A stretch of 64,000 nt of DNA from Bathymodiolus brooksi (GCA_963680875.1 OY804578.1:100407689-100471688), one strand, 5' to 3'; positions 1 through 11,027 are shown, counted from the stretch's first letter. The notes: generated from the sequence alone by a model not told the origin. Translations and numbers: made by a program.

Positions 1-298
1 TCTATATTGAAGTTTCTTGTATTTCATTGGATGAGACTGCAAGGTTGTAAAAGTTTTAGTATACATTTCAACAAATTCTTCCAACTAAACGCGAAAAATT
101 GACGTTTTGTATTTTATAGGGTTTTTTTTACTTAACGAGGGAAGTTAAAATATTAAAACATGTGACACTGTAAGTTTTGAAAAGGAATTAACTGATTGTG
201 TTTTATATGCACAGAGTTCATATCAATTTATAGTTTTGGGCAAAAAGGTCCTTTTTATAATGTACATTCTTCGCAAGTAGTGATGAGTTTTTGTGTAC
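1..298. other. AT-rich unannotated stretch
   Basis: I see no gene, repeat unit or transposon end here. Base composition is like the rest of the window. Confidence 0.5.
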
Positions 299-760
299 CC
301 CAAAAAACCTCTCCCCAGGGCAAGGATCACGTCTCTACAATAAAAACGTAGATGTATATATATGATTTAGTACACACGATGTGTTTACGGACAAAGTGTC
401 CGCGGTGACCTTAACAATAACGCGACCAATACGAAAGTCGACATTCATATAGTTTGCACATGCAGATATAATTACTTTATTATATATGCCTCAAAAAGCA
501 TATAATTACTTTATTATATATGCCTCAAAAAGCATATAATTACTTTATTATATATACCTCAAAAAACATCTTCTCAAGTCCCGGATCACGTCTCTACAAT
601 AAATCGTAGGTATCTATGATTTAGTGCATACTACGGGTTTACAGACAGTGTCCGTCGCGCCATTAACAATAAGGCGATCAATACGAAAGGCAGTATTCCA
701 TGTTAACATGTATATATAGTTTGCACATGCAGACATAATCACTTTATTATATTGTTATTT
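299..760. repeat. Diverged ~259-bp tandem duplication with internal 34-bp units
   Basis: The motif GGATCACGTCTCTACAATAA occurs near 324 and again near 583. The two blocks then stay alignable (taGTGCATAC/taGTACACAC, CAATACGAAAG, TAGTTTGCACATGCAGA) up to about 750. Between them a 34-bp unit (ATAATTACTTTATTATATAT plus GCCTCAAAAAGC) is repeated about 2.5 times at 484-556. No coding potential is visible. Copies differ by many substitutions and small indels, so the duplication is old. Confidence 0.8.
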
Positions 761-1048
761 ATGTATATTCTCTGTAACTGTGATATTTATAGTTTCATGA
801 AAATAAAATCATTTATCAATACAAATAAATATAGACACGTCAAATTCAATATTGCAACTGCATGAAAAAGGTGTCGCAGACGAATCATTTTGTTCATGTT
901 TCAATGAATTATTACTTCATGTTGCAGCATGTGCAATTGCAAAAATGTGTCATCGGAAATTATAGACATCTGTGCACTTTTACAATGAGTAATATTCTAC
1001 AAAAACCATTAATACATGTAATTGAAATGATTTTGGTTAACATTCGGG

Positions 1049-1290
1049 ACCGTCGTGATCGTATGGTAGTTGGATTTACAACTACATGTGCAATCAGTGC
1101 TTATCACTGAGTTCGAATCCCGTGCATGGAGGAGGTGTACTCGATACAACATTATGTGATAAACTTTTGTCAGTGATTCGCGACAGGTCGATGGTTTTCT
1201 CTGGGTACTCTGGTTTCCTCCAACAATAAAGCTAACCGCCATGATATAACGGAAATATTATTGAAAGTGGTATTAAACACCATAAACCAA
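1049..1290 (+). mobile_element. SINE A, near full length
   Basis: A tRNA-derived short interspersed element. The head has an A-box-like CGTATGGTAGTTGG and a B-box GAGTTCGAATCCC. The core contains ATTATGTGATAAA and a CTCTGGGTACTCTGGTTTCC block. The 3' end is GAAATATTATTGAAAGTGG then TATTAAACACCATAAACC. It belongs to the commonest family in this window. It has no coding capacity and would need a LINE for mobilisation. The core resembles the conserved central domains reported for invertebrate SINEs, but I cannot name the family without a database. Confidence 0.85.
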
Positions 1291-1375
1291 ACCCTTGTTT
1301 CTCCTAATTAAGATATGAATTTTATAGTCACTGTCTAAAGTTTTCTCCTGGTACCCTTCACAAATAAAACTGGTT

Positions 1376-1468
1376 TTCTCCTGGAACTCCAGTTTCCTCC
1401 ACCAATAAAACTGACAGCCACGATATAACTGAAATATTGTTGAAAGTGGCGTTAAACACAATAAACCA
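1376..1468 (+). mobile_element. SINE A, 5'-truncated
   Basis: Only the distal core and tail are present: TTTCCTCCACCAATAAAACT, GCCACGATATAACTG, then GAAATATTGTTGAAAGTGGC. It lies just downstream of the near-complete SINE A at 1049. Truncation at the 5' end is usual for target-primed reverse transcription. Confidence 0.8.
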
Positions 1469-1539
1469 ACTTTAGTTAACCTTCTATCATGCAAATGTCC
1501 CTCTCATATATTACATGTATTAAAGTGACAAATCGATAT

Positions 1540-1872
1540 TGTTGTGTAACGCCAAGTGAGCAAGTTTCCAGCTATATCATGGCGACAACAAGCTACATTT
1601 CAAAATGATATGATGATGACGATGCCTTCCACGTATAATAGACCAACACGCTCAGTTGAATTTTTGTATTGCGAATTCACTGAAACGACAGTAGACATAT
1701 CGTTCCACTCGGACACATTATCCAGATTCTGAGTTATTAAATCAGTCCTTACTCCTTAATGCTGTGTGCATTACGGAGGAGCAACAGATACCAATTGCAT
1801 AGTCTTTAGTTTGACCAGACTGGGACTCGAACCCACAATCTACATCACACTAACCATTACATCACCTACACA
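1540..1872 (-). mobile_element. SINE B with tRNA-like head
   Basis: Read on the minus strand, the element starts near 1872 with GGTGATGTAATGGTTAGTGT (A-box-like TGGTTAGTG). It continues to a B-box GGGTTCGAGTCCC near 1830, then a body with ACTCGGACACATT-like sequence. It ends near 1540 with a CGTTACAC-type tail related to the other SINE tails. Two further copies lie at 12604-13192 and 37945-38172. The B-box and repeated copies make this a tRNA-derived SINE and not a tRNA gene. Confidence 0.75.
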
Positions 1873-1973
1873 ATTCGATATAACGTGTTTGTAAACATTC
1901 TTCAATAATCTTTTGAAGAAATAATTTACGAGTGGTCTTTACTACAAATGCGTCCTTATTTCATTCCAACCTA

Positions 1974-2251
1974 GGGCCCAGGTGGCTCAATGAGTTAGGT
2001 AGTTGGATTACCTAACAACTCATACAAGCCTATCACCAATACGGCGTGGGTTCGCGCCCAGCTTTGTAAATTACAAAAAGGGTGCACTCGACTCGCAGCC
2101 GCAAGTGATAAAGTCTACCAGTTGCTTGCCTATATGGTCGGTGGTTCTCTCCGGGTACTCTGGCTTCTTCCACCACTAAAACTGATCGCCTTGACATAGC
2201 TGAAATATTGCTGAAAATGGCGTTAAACACCAAAAATCAAATCAAATCAAA
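1974..2251 (+). mobile_element. SINE C, complete, with 13-bp target-site duplication
   Basis: The head is GGGCCCAGGTGGCTCAATGA (A-box TGGCTCAATGAG) with a B-box GGGTTCGCGCCC. The core (GGTGCACTCGACTCGCAGCC, CTCTCCGGGTACTCTGG) and tail (GCTGAAATATTGCTGAAAAT, GGCGTTAAACACC, AATC repeats) follow. The 13-bp direct repeat TCATTCCAACCTA lies immediately outside both ends (1961-1973 and 2252-2264), which is direct evidence of retrotransposition. A second copy is at 51982-52259. Confidence 0.92.
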
Positions 2252-2264
2252 TCATTCCAACCTA

Positions 2265-2796
2265 ATACCTACAAGGTGTCCGTTTTGATGAAAAATAATC
2301 TAAGATCTGGAACATTGATTTCAACGGAGGTAATTCACACAAATAATAATTCACATTTTAATCCAATCTATCTAAACTTAGATGTTTGTTGTACCTTTTT
2401 TATTTTATTTCATATATATACTTTTTTGGTGTTGGGGTGGCCGAAACATTCTGTAAAATAATTTTAAACATTACATCAATTTCGTTCCGACATAACATCT
2501 TCACATAGCCACAAGCCAGCTGTGCTACAGGAGGTAAAAAAATGTGAAAATATTTGTGAGTCTATATGCGGAATGCAAAATAACAGGAACAAGATATCGT
2601 TTTTGTTTTGTTTTGTTTTTGTATTTTATTTATTTATTTGTTCTTTTTTGTTGTTGTTGTTGCTTTGTTTGTTTGTGTTTGTTGTTGTTTTTTGTACTGG
2701 TCAGTTCTTTTGACGTTTTATAGACGTCAAACGGACTATAGGAACAAGAGCTGTGTCATAGCTGTAGAATATAGTCTAACTTTAAAACATATTCCC
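2265..2796. other. T-rich low-complexity stretch
   Basis: Contains T/G-rich simple sequence at about 2596-2700 (TTTTG, GTTGTT and TTTG units). Open frames across it are hydrophobic artefacts of poly-T. Nothing else recognised. Confidence 0.5.
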
Positions 2797-2985
2797 AATT
2801 TCAACAATATTTCAGTTATATCGTCAGTTTTATTGGTGGAGGAAACCGGAGAAAACCACCGTCCTGTCGCAAGTCACTGACAAACTTTACCACATAATGT
2901 TACAGCTTTAGTGGTGATAGGCACTGGTTGCACAGGTAGTTATAAATACACCTACCATACGATCACGACCACGACGACCCCGTTA
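2797..2985 (-). mobile_element. SINE A, internally deleted
   Basis: Minus-strand copy with the tail ATTTCAACAATATTTCAGTT, the core TTTTATTGGTGGAGGAAACC, and the head end CATACGATCACGACCACGAC. The segment carrying the B-box is shortened (after ATAATGTTACAG). It is followed directly by a run of 15 G at about 2992-3006. Confidence 0.8.
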
Positions 2986-3006
2986 ATTTGTTGGGGGGGG
3001 GGGGGG

Positions 3007-4052
3007 GAGAATTATACCTGGTCATAATGTCATAAATAGTTCAAGCATATACCGTTATCACTTTCAACTCTAAACATAATTACTCAATTTAAAGAAAGTA
3101 TGTCATAACCTACTTTTGGGAGCACAATAGGGTCATGACGGCCTTCAAGACCTAACATGTGATTTTCATTCAAATTACTACGGACAGACGGACGCATGAT
3201 GGCTTTTTATCGCCAGCTGTTTTAAAAATACGAGATACAAACAATATTACGCGATCTCTAAAAGCATTTCCATTACATGTTTTATTTACTTCTTAATTGT
3301 GTCAATCGAACATCTTTCTGAAATAACTATATTATGAAAAATGTTTCATGTGGAAAATTACCTTTTTTGTGCTGTATATGAAATGTCGTTTACCTGTCTA
3401 GAAATATGGTTTTACATTTTATGATTAGCTTTTGATGAATGTACATTTCAGGATAATTGAATAGATTTCATCGGGATCTTGATATTATTACATCACTCCA
3501 TTGTAATGGTTTCTTAAAATAACTCATGATAGATCGAATTTCAATAATTTGAGATTAAAAATATTAATCCAATTTAAAAGGAAGAGATGAATGTATGACA
3601 AAGTACAAAGACAGGATATTACACATTTTATTTGATGCTCTGATCAATTTTAATATAGAAAAAAATATATTATTGAAAGCCCAGTTTTATATATCTATAT
3701 TAAAAATGCTTTTTATTTCTTTTTTAAATAAAAATTAGATTTTAATTGGATATTCCAATTCCAATTAATCTGGAAATCAAAGATTGTTTTGTGGTTTTTT
3801 TTTTTTAATATTTTTGAAAATTATTTAGTACTGTACATATAGTTTGTAACGTTCAAATTAAAATCGGGATTTTTAAAAAAAATCTTAAATCACAAATTTA
3901 TATGAAAATTATGAAGAAAAATTTCAAAACAATGTGCGTGTATGAGCGAAAATTATAGAAAAAATTGGCAAGAAATGACCTCTGAATAATGTTTTTAAAT
4001 TGTGATTTTATGTGAAATATAGAGGGAAATCGGTGGTGACGAACAATTGGTG
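3007..4052. other. AT-rich unannotated stretch
   Basis: About 1 kb of AT-rich DNA with short A and T runs (for example near 3791 and 3876). I see no long open frame, terminal repeat or tandem unit. Confidence 0.5.
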
Positions 4053-4563
4053 GAAACACGTTTGCGCACATTATTAGAATTTACGTTTGTGCACATATAT
4101 CAATTGCGCACAAAAAATACTACGCTTGCGCACATTTAGAAATTAACGTTTGCGCACATTTTTAGTTTAAACTGAACGCACTGCTTCATGAACGGCAATT
4201 TCAAAATCTATATGCAGTATAGCAATTTTTAGATCTACTCCAACCTGTGAACACGAATGAACAAGGTTCTGAAACATGTTAATATAGGTTCTCGATGATT
4301 TAGCTTCTCTATGGATTCTATACTGAAAGCCATCATATAGAAGGCCAGGTGACAATTTTTTTTCCAAATCAAAATTTGATTTCGGAATGAATAATGCATA
4401 TTATAAATCATACATGTATAAGTGTAGGAAATACTGTTCACTTGAAGTAAAGAATTTTAAGTGTGCGCAAACGTAGTAAATTATACAGGTATATTTGTAT
4501 ATTGGAAAGGTAGTGTGCGCAAATGTAACACTAAAATACAGGTGAATTGTGCGCAATCGTGCT
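4053..4563. mobile_element. Mutator-like (MULE) remnant with GCGCAC subterminal repeats
   Basis: The left side carries about five copies of an ACGTTTGCGCACAT-type motif (4060-4160). The right side carries three inverted copies: GTGTGCGCAAACG near 4460, GTGTGCGCAAATG near 4513, and TTGTGCGCAATCG near 4548. Between them on the minus strand is a fragment of MULE transposase. The arrangement is that of an internally deleted Mutator-like DNA transposon. The exact ends and TSD are not clear to me. Confidence 0.6.
4167..4367 (-). pseudogene. MULE transposase fragment
   Basis: A 66-residue open stretch inside the GCGCAC element. Its C-terminal half reads SSRTYINMFQNLVH, then ILHIDFEIAVHEAVRSV. This matches the MULE transposase pattern of an S/K-R/E-TY motif followed about 30 residues later by the second catalytic aspartate in DFE-x-A-x-x-A. 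The upstream DGTF block and the downstream glutamate region are missing, so it cannot be functional. The window's other MULE transposase (43108-44416) has the equivalent LHLDFEKAMHNVI. Alternative: chance open frame. I consider that unlikely, because motif spacing, subterminal repeats and element boundaries agree. Confidence 0.6.
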
Positions 4564-4703
4564 GGATAATTGCTGAAAGTGACGATAGACACCACTAATC
4601 CGAACTATAACCCTAATAATACCAGTAAATGGTCAAATGGTATGTACGATTACCCAAAAAACAACAAAAAACGTTGAGAATGGGCACAGGTTTGGTTTCG
4701 TAT

Positions 4704-4967
4704 GGTGTTTGCGCCACTTTCAACAATATCTCAGTTATATCGTGCATGGAGGTCAGTTTTATTGGTGGAGGAAAACGAAGTACCCGGAGAAAAACACCGA
4801 ACTGTCGCAAGTCACTGACAAACTTTATCACATAATGTTGTATCGAGTACACCTCGCCATGAACGAGGTTCGAACTCACAATGTTAGTGGTGATAGGCAC
4901 TGATTGCACAGGTAGTTGTAAATCCAAGTACCATACAATCACGACCACGACGACCCCCGAATGGCCA
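4704..4967 (-). mobile_element. SINE A, near full length
   Basis: Minus-strand copy. The tail is GCGCCACTTTCAACAATATC, the core GGTGGAGGAAAACGAAGTAC, the B-box complement GAGGTTCGAACTC near 4865, and the head CCATACAATCACGACCACGA. Long open frames run across it on both strands but simply follow the repeat. Confidence 0.85.
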
Positions 4968-5611
4968 CAGAGCGCATTCACCGTTGCCCGTTCTATAATC
5001 ATAAATAACTACATGTACTCTACTAAAAAATCGAACAGGATTAATCATGTTATTTATTATATTATACTGTATTTTTTTTTTTGGGGTGGGGGGGATTAAT
5101 TGCGTTTATTAATATATGTACAGTCACAACGCTAATTCTCGCGTGGAAATGTATGGATTTTATTATGAAGAGAAAAGGAAATAATTTGAGCATATACAGT
5201 CTAACAACTGGGACAAAATTTGACACACAAACAGTACGTTCATAAATACATTATATCAAAAATAGAAAAAAAATTATCGCCGCGAAACAGATTTTTTACA
5301 GTGTATATAAATACTAATTAAGCAACTGTTTTATTTCTATTAAGAATATATATTCCAACCTCTCTCTCGTTTATAAAATTGTGCTGCCCTTCATGAATAT
5401 TCAAATTCCCTTTTTTTTTTTTTATATAAAATGGAAACCCCCAATTAATGAAATGAGGAATTTGATGATGCATAATGATTTAATCTTGTCAATTTTTTCA
5501 AGTTTATTGTATACTGTTCTTACATATGAACAAGCAATACATTAAATATTGATCAGTGTTTATAGTAGCCCGCATATCGCAATGGGTATTTTATCATTAT
5601 CAACATCGCTA
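4968..5611. other. AT-rich unannotated stretch
   Basis: Holds a T run then G run at 5071-5095 and a poly-T at about 5410-5424. No gene, TIR or tandem unit seen. Confidence 0.5.
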
Positions 5612-5801
5612 GCCACGATACAACTGAAATATTGTTGGAAGTGGCGTTTAGCACACAGGCACTTGTTTCATTCAAAAAATATATGTCCCCTCCTCTCCCT
5701 TACTTAATATATGCCCCCGCCTCTTCCTTACTAAGTAAGGAAGAGGAGGGGGCATATATTTTTTGAATGAAACAAGTGCCTGTGGTTTAGCACCATAACC
5801 T
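5612..5801 (+). mobile_element. SINE A tail, split by an insertion
   Basis: Only the tail of SINE A remains: GCCACGATACAACTGAAATA, TTGTTGGAAGTGGCGTTTAG. It is interrupted at GTTTAGCA and resumes at 5785 with GTTTAGCACCATAACC. Removing the inserted 131 bp and one copy of the 8-bp repeat restores the usual tail order, so the palindromic element below inserted into a pre-existing SINE. Confidence 0.85.
5654..5784. mobile_element. 131-bp hAT-like fold-back element with 8-bp TSD
   Basis: Near-perfect palindrome. The left arm begins CACAGGCACTTGTTTCATTC and the right arm ends GAATGAAACAAGTGCCTGTG. The arms are about 45 bp, and a second inner palindrome (CTTCCTTACTAAGTAAGGAAG) sits between them. 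It is flanked by the 8-bp direct repeat GTTTAGCA (5646-5653, 5785-5792). An 8-bp TSD and CA-starting TIRs are typical of hAT-superfamily elements. No transposase is present, so it is non-autonomous. Confidence 0.8.
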
Positions 5802-7554
5802 TACCCCCACCCCCTGATACCCACGGGTAACGATCCGTTCCTTTATCAGAGGAGTGGGAGAAGATCGTAACCCTGGGCTAGCGAAGATGCGACAGTGCTC
5901 AATGAACCAAGTATTCAGAAAAAATAGACCAAATACCTAAAATTGACCATGTAGTATTTCAGTGATTTCAGTGACCATACACAATTATAATTTTACAGAC
6001 TTTTCATTTTCCGAATAGATCCATCACATGGAATTTGTTTATGATTTGTTTTTCTGGTATCAGAAGTAGGTTGTTACTGAAATCACAACATTAATCGTTG
6101 TTAAAGTTTGAACTTATTTAATAATAACAGAATCTAAAATTATCACACCAATCCTATATACAATACAATACATGACCTAATCCAATATATCATGCGTACT
6201 TTTGCATCTTTGCTCCAATAACCCTATATTTCGGTACGTGACTTGTTTGCACCACCTTTCTCTTTGCTAGATTATCTGTTGAGCACATTACCACTACTAA
6301 CCTATATTTGTCCCGTGACGAATTTTGTGTAAGGCCCATTATTATGACTGATTGAATATTGATTTATTTTTAATTTAATACCATGGTATGGTGTAAAGTA
6401 GCTTATTAATTTGTCTTTATTACATGTATTAGATATGACATTCTATAGTGTAGGTCGCCAGAACTTTTAGAGACATACAATTTAAGAGGATGTGAGTGAG
6501 GGTATCTATGAGGCAGACTTGCTATCAGGAAGATTCGGGGAATTAGGGGCAATGTCACGTGTGTCGCCGCTCAGATAATAAGCAACATACATTGTATTAA
6601 TGAATAATGGGCCGATCTGAAAGGTGACGGGTGTCTGTCCAGACCGGTTTTAATTATAAGATCCAGTCCGATTCTGGGTCGCATGAAAAACGATTCACGG
6701 TGAAATATTTGCTCAACATTACAACAATGAAATTTTCTATCCATTTGACGCTAATGGTAGCTTAAAAACCGGATTTGTCGATTCACGAGAAATCTCATGT
6801 TCATATGACACTATTTAACGTTAGAGAAAAGGGGCGTTCCCACCCTCAATTTATCTTATGTATACCTATTTTATAAACTGATTTGGATTAATGTACATAA
6901 GAAGGAGTAGTCAGAACAGGTGATTAACACACTGACGTCAATTAAGTTAAATTAATATCGAAAGTGACGATTTATATTAATAAAAATATTTGTTTCAAGA
7001 TTAATCTTTAGAAAAAATAGTTGAACCACTGTCAAGTATGAGAATACCAGAACATTTCATGCATGTCGGTCTATTTGCAGTAAAATGTTGCATGTTTGAA
7101 TTGAATATTATTTATTTTATGCTTACCGGATTCGCGAAAAATACTTGTTGAAATTCACGTTCATCACACTTTAAATTTGTACTTTTATAAATGTAATGTT
7201 GTTAACCTTTATGTGGTATAAATTCAATAAACTACGTTATGATATTCGAATAATTTTTTGTCAGCAAATTAAATGAGCGAATACCATTTACTGATAATAT
7301 ACGAGTTCAAATTGTTGCTTTTAAACGGGAAATTCTTACTTTTTAACAAATAATATAGAGGATTTTGATAATTACATTTCAAGGGTTGATTATTTTGTAA
7401 ATTTATCTAGTCCTTTCAATTATTTTCTATGAATCTTGAATGGATTATGTAAAGATTTCTATTTTTGTGGTGAAATTAAAAAATCTGGAAATTTAAGAAT
7501 TAGGTTTAAAAACCATTATTCAATTTGCATGTAATTTAGATACCCATTAAATGT
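5802..7554. other. Unannotated, possibly single-copy DNA
   Basis: About 1.75 kb without recognised repeats, long open frames or terminal repeats. It is one of the larger repeat-poor intervals in the window and could be intron or intergenic sequence of a host gene. Nothing in the sequence shows which. Confidence 0.4.
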
Positions 7555-7885
7555 TAATGTTATGGTAAAAGTTGTATCTCACGAACCACTGCACATACCT
7601 TTATGAAACTTGACAATTACTTTACTTACCATGAAATATTAAAAATTGTGAAATATTTACAATTTTAAATAGTTGACACCAAGACTTGAAAAACATGACT
7701 TCCATTACAAAGTTGAAGTTATAGTGCAAGCTGTATCTCAGAAACCGCGTCTTAGTGAATCGCTACGATTACCATGTCTATTTTAATGTTCGCAATTTGT
7801 TTACCGGTAATTCTACGATTTTAAATATGGCCACCGAAGAATAGAATAAAATATGGCTTCCAATACAACGTTAAAGTTTTGATTA

Positions 7886-7943
<58 letters not shown>

Positions 7944-8165
7944 ATTTAACGCCAACCTTAGCAGTATTTCAGTTTTATCGTGGCGCTTAAAGTTTTGATG
8001 CAAGGTGTATCTTATAAACCACTGAACATAAAACTTTACGTTCAAGTTTACATAATTCTACGGTTTCAAATATGGATGCCAAAACCTGAAAAATACATGG
8101 CTGCAAATATAGCGTTAAAGGTTTGGTGGAAACTGTATCACAGAAAATGCTGGACATACCTTAAT
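7555..8165. repeat. Degenerate ~150-bp tandem modules (about 4)
   Basis: Modules starting near 7560, 7713, 7871 and 8114 each share a GTTAAAGTTTTG-like start, GTATCTCAGAAACCACTG, CATACCTTTATGAAACTT, and AAATATGGCCACCAAAACC-like blocks. Identity between modules is low. The same TTATGAAACTTTACA block recurs in the ~165-bp units at 54146-54620, so the two repeats may be distantly related. The third module is interrupted by the retroposed insertion at 7884-7986. Confidence 0.55.
7884..7986 (-). mobile_element. Short retroposed tail fragment with 13-bp TSD
   Basis: A 103-bp insertion consisting, on the minus strand, of CGATAAAACTGAAATACTGC, GTTGGCGTTAAATACC and then about 14 AATC units. It is bounded by the 13-bp direct repeat TTAAAGTTTTGAT at 7871-7883 and 7987-7999. 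This is a severely 5'-truncated SINE or LINE 3' end inserted by target-primed reverse transcription. Confidence 0.85.
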
Positions 8166-8749
8166 AATTAATCGGTCTGATTTTCCATCAGCCCGAAAGC
8201 CAAAAGATTCTAAATGTCAACATTTAAACTTTTCAGTTCTTCCATTCTCTGTTAAATTCCTCTGATATTCGGAGAACCACTAAGTAGTGTACGCCCTGTG
8301 TAGTAACATGGGCAGTGTTTGCATTACGACATTATAATTCTGTATGTTTCATAATAACAGATATTTTACTACGAATCGAACGCACCAATGTGAAATCTCA
8401 TTTTTTTTAGAGCGAGTCAACGTAAAAAATCAGATTAAAATAAGAAATTTTCGGGTGAAATAAAGTATAAAGATTAGTAGTAAAAGTATTCTAAATGTCA
8501 ACAAACTTTAAAGGAAATTAATTAATGTCTAGTGAACTTTTACTTAGATTACCGCTGCAACTACAAATTGGTCGCCGCTATTCTTGAAATAAAATGTAGT
8601 GGATTGTCCAATACCGCTTTTTTAGTCAAAATAAGTTTCAATTTGAACTGCAGTTACATAATAATGAATAGTTATATTTTTGTTGACTCAGAATCAGATA
8701 GCCGAGACGAGAGTGACATCCTTCCTTGGTTTTTTTAAAGAAGAAAATA
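8166..8749. other. Unannotated stretch
   Basis: No gene or repeat recognised. Short open frames are AT-rich and lack any domain signature. Confidence 0.4.
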
Positions 8750-8860
8750 ATAGATACACTTGACCGTATGCGATAAATTTTGTCAGTTAGTTGCAAAAGT
8801 TCGATATTTTTTTCCGGACTTTCTATTTCCTTCACAACAAAAACTATCCTGTTATCATAC
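8750..8860 (+). mobile_element. SINE A, very degenerate fragment
   Basis: Keeps the order of core blocks: GCGATAAATTTTGTCAGT, then AGTTGCAAAAGTTCG, then TTTCCTTCACAACAAAAACT. It lacks the head and tail and is highly mutated. An old copy. Confidence 0.5.
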
Positions 8861-9355
8861 AGCATTCAGCATGAATACTGATGAACGTACCATTTGTTAA
8901 CCCTATTCAAAATATTTACCAGAGTTATCGTTCCTAGCTCTCATATATCGACTTCTGTTCTCGACTATTACAAGACTATTGTAAATCTAAAACTAAATTC
9001 ACTCAAACGAATAACTCAATAATGTAGAATCATAAACTCAAATTTCAAACATTTATCTATTTATCTTACAATTATCACGGATTTCCATTCCAAGATATCT
9101 GTGATTTTTTGGAGAGAAATTGCGATTTCATTGATCACACTTGATGATATATGTACATAAATAAATGTATATGGAATCTCATTTTATTTTCATCTTTAAT
9201 AATATATTGATTCAGACAAGATTAAACAATAAAAATACTTGTCTAAAGAAGTTTGTTGGGTTTTAAATAAGGTATATTATATATTATGTATATATATACG
9301 TCTGAAAATTAAACCAAACAGTGTTAGAATTAGATTTTAGAGCTGTCAAATTTTT
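8861..9355. other. AT-rich unannotated stretch
   Basis: No gene, TIR or tandem unit seen. Confidence 0.45.
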
Positions 9356-9359
9356 GTTC

Positions 9360-9457
9360 TTCCCTCGACGGGATTTGAACTCACACCATTGATACCCTGC
9401 AGCACCATTCGCTTAGCCTTACGTCCAGCACCCAAGACCACTCGACCACATCCACTC

Positions 9458-9462
<5 letters not shown>
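9360..9462 (-). mobile_element. SINE D: tRNA-like head
   Basis: On the minus strand: GGATGTGGTCGAGTGGTCTT (A-box TGGTCGAGTGG), then GTGTGAGTTCAAATCCCGTC (B-box). The spacing is longer than in an ordinary tRNA and resembles type II (Leu/Ser-like) tRNAs with a long variable region. It is followed on the minus strand by AT-rich sequence, not a shared SINE core. It could be the head of another SINE family or a tRNA pseudogene. Acceptor-stem pairing is not convincing, so I do not call a tRNA gene. Confidence 0.5.

Positions 9463-9463
<1 letters not shown>

Positions 9464-9502
<39 letters not shown>
9464..9502. repeat. (AT)n microsatellite
   Basis: About 19 uninterrupted AT dinucleotides just upstream of the SINE D head. 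Confidence 0.95.
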
Positions 9503-9508
<6 letters not shown>

Positions 9509-9837
9509 GAAAAAGGCACTTTTTGGTTTCAAATATCTTTATACCATTAGTAAATTTGATAAATATTTTATTTTATTCCATGTTGAAAATGCAGGTTTTT
9601 CTTACATATTTTGCCAAAGATATAGTTTTGCAGGCATATTCCGGTTCCCACGTCCCTGTATATGATATCACATGAACTCGAACCCGACAACCGAATGATC
9701 TATAATCAACACTAACGTGTAATTCAACAAACAAGACAACATTTAATGTGATCAGTGGGTAATTTTCAAAAGGAATAAAGTGAATATTTTTGCATGGAAT
9801 AGGTCTTCCGACAACTGAGATATGTTGGACTATTGGT

Positions 9838-10084
9838 ATGGTTATGGTGTTTAACGCCACTTTCAACAATATTTTAGTTATATCGGGGTGGTCAGTTTTA
9901 TTGGTGGAGGAAACCGGAGTACCCGGAGAAAGCCATCGACCTACCGCAAGTCACTGACAAACTTTATCACATAATGTTGTGTGGAGTATATGTTGCCATG
10001 ACCGGAGTTCGAACTCACAACTTAAGTGGTGATAGGCACTAATTGCACATGTAGTTGTAAATCCAACCGACCACGACGAACCTC
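9838..10084 (-). mobile_element. SINE A, near full length
   Basis: Minus-strand copy with the tail GGTTATGGTGTTTAACGCCA, the core GGAAACCGGAGTACCCGGAG, the B-box complement GGAGTTCGAACTCAC, and the head ending CCGACCACGACGAACC. It has few differences from the other copies. Confidence 0.88.
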
Positions 10085-10189
10085 TCGGATCAGTGGAAAT
10101 TCGGACTATAAAGATAGTCGGAACACATTCCACCTACTTTTTCTTTCTTTTTTTACGTTTTTGTTCAAAAGTACTTTAAAACTGATTTT

Positions 10190-10402
10190 ATGATTGGGTT
10201 ATCAATTTCAACAACATTGGGTGATTTTTATCAGTAGAGGAAATCGGATTTTATCCCGAGAAACCCACAAACCTATCAGAAGTTCACCACATCAAGTTTT
10301 ATTATTGAGTTATACATAGCAACGGACGAGAATGCATGATAGCATATGTAGATATACATATGTAAACATAACTGCCATAAGATCGCGGTCACGACGACCC
10401 TG
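10190..10402 (-). mobile_element. SINE A, old degenerate copy
   Basis: Recognisable blocks in order are ATTTCAACAACATTGGGTGA, CAGTAGAGGAAATCGGATTT, and the head end GATCGCGGTCACGACGACCC. The B-box region is lost. Much older than the copy immediately upstream. Confidence 0.6.
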
Positions 10403-11026
10403 TAAATAGCAGGTTTAATCTAGATACACATATATACTGGCCACGCCGGACCAATAACACAAGGGGTCCGACCTATAATCCGACAGTCCGATAGTCCGAC
10501 GGTCCGATAGTCCGACAGTGCGATAGTCCGACGGTCCGACAGTCCGATAGTCCGACAAATGCTATATTTCTTTGAAAGTTAACACAATAACATGTGTAAT
10601 ATGGGGCCAGAAACCGAACCGTTTACTCACCAAAGAAAGGTCCAGAACATCGGAAACACGATATCATAGACGGACAAACAATTGGCAGGGCCACACAAGA
10701 GCTAAGAAAAAACACATATATAAACAACGCGGACTCCATAAAGACCTGGATCCAATCGTGATGAACCGGTAGTGTAAGTATCCCGTATATTTTTTAGTAG
10801 CGACTACTTCAGGCTTTATTTAAGTAGCGTGTAGCCGAGTCCAGCCAAGAAAAGTCACTATTGAAAAGAAAGATGAAATAAATGAATACACAAAAAAAAG
10901 AAATACAAAAAAAAAGGAAAAGCCAAAAGGAGAGCGTACCAGTTTCCCCCGCCCTTTATCATGGAATATTTATGTTAAAAAGCAATGTCGACACACCAAT
11001 AGAGCTGGATACAATAATGTGTGCGA

Positions 11027-11027
<1 letters not shown>

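Noticed and set aside
1827..1872. tRNA gene (also heads at 1974, 9462, 51982)
   Set aside because: A and B boxes are present, but the copies continue into shared SINE bodies and tails and lack a convincing acceptor stem.
2608..2880. Membrane-protein-like open frame
   Set aside because: Hydrophobic residues come from T/G-rich simple sequence running into SINE A.
4613..5002. 129-codon minus-strand open frame
   Set aside because: It is a reading of SINE A and changes with every copy of the SINE.
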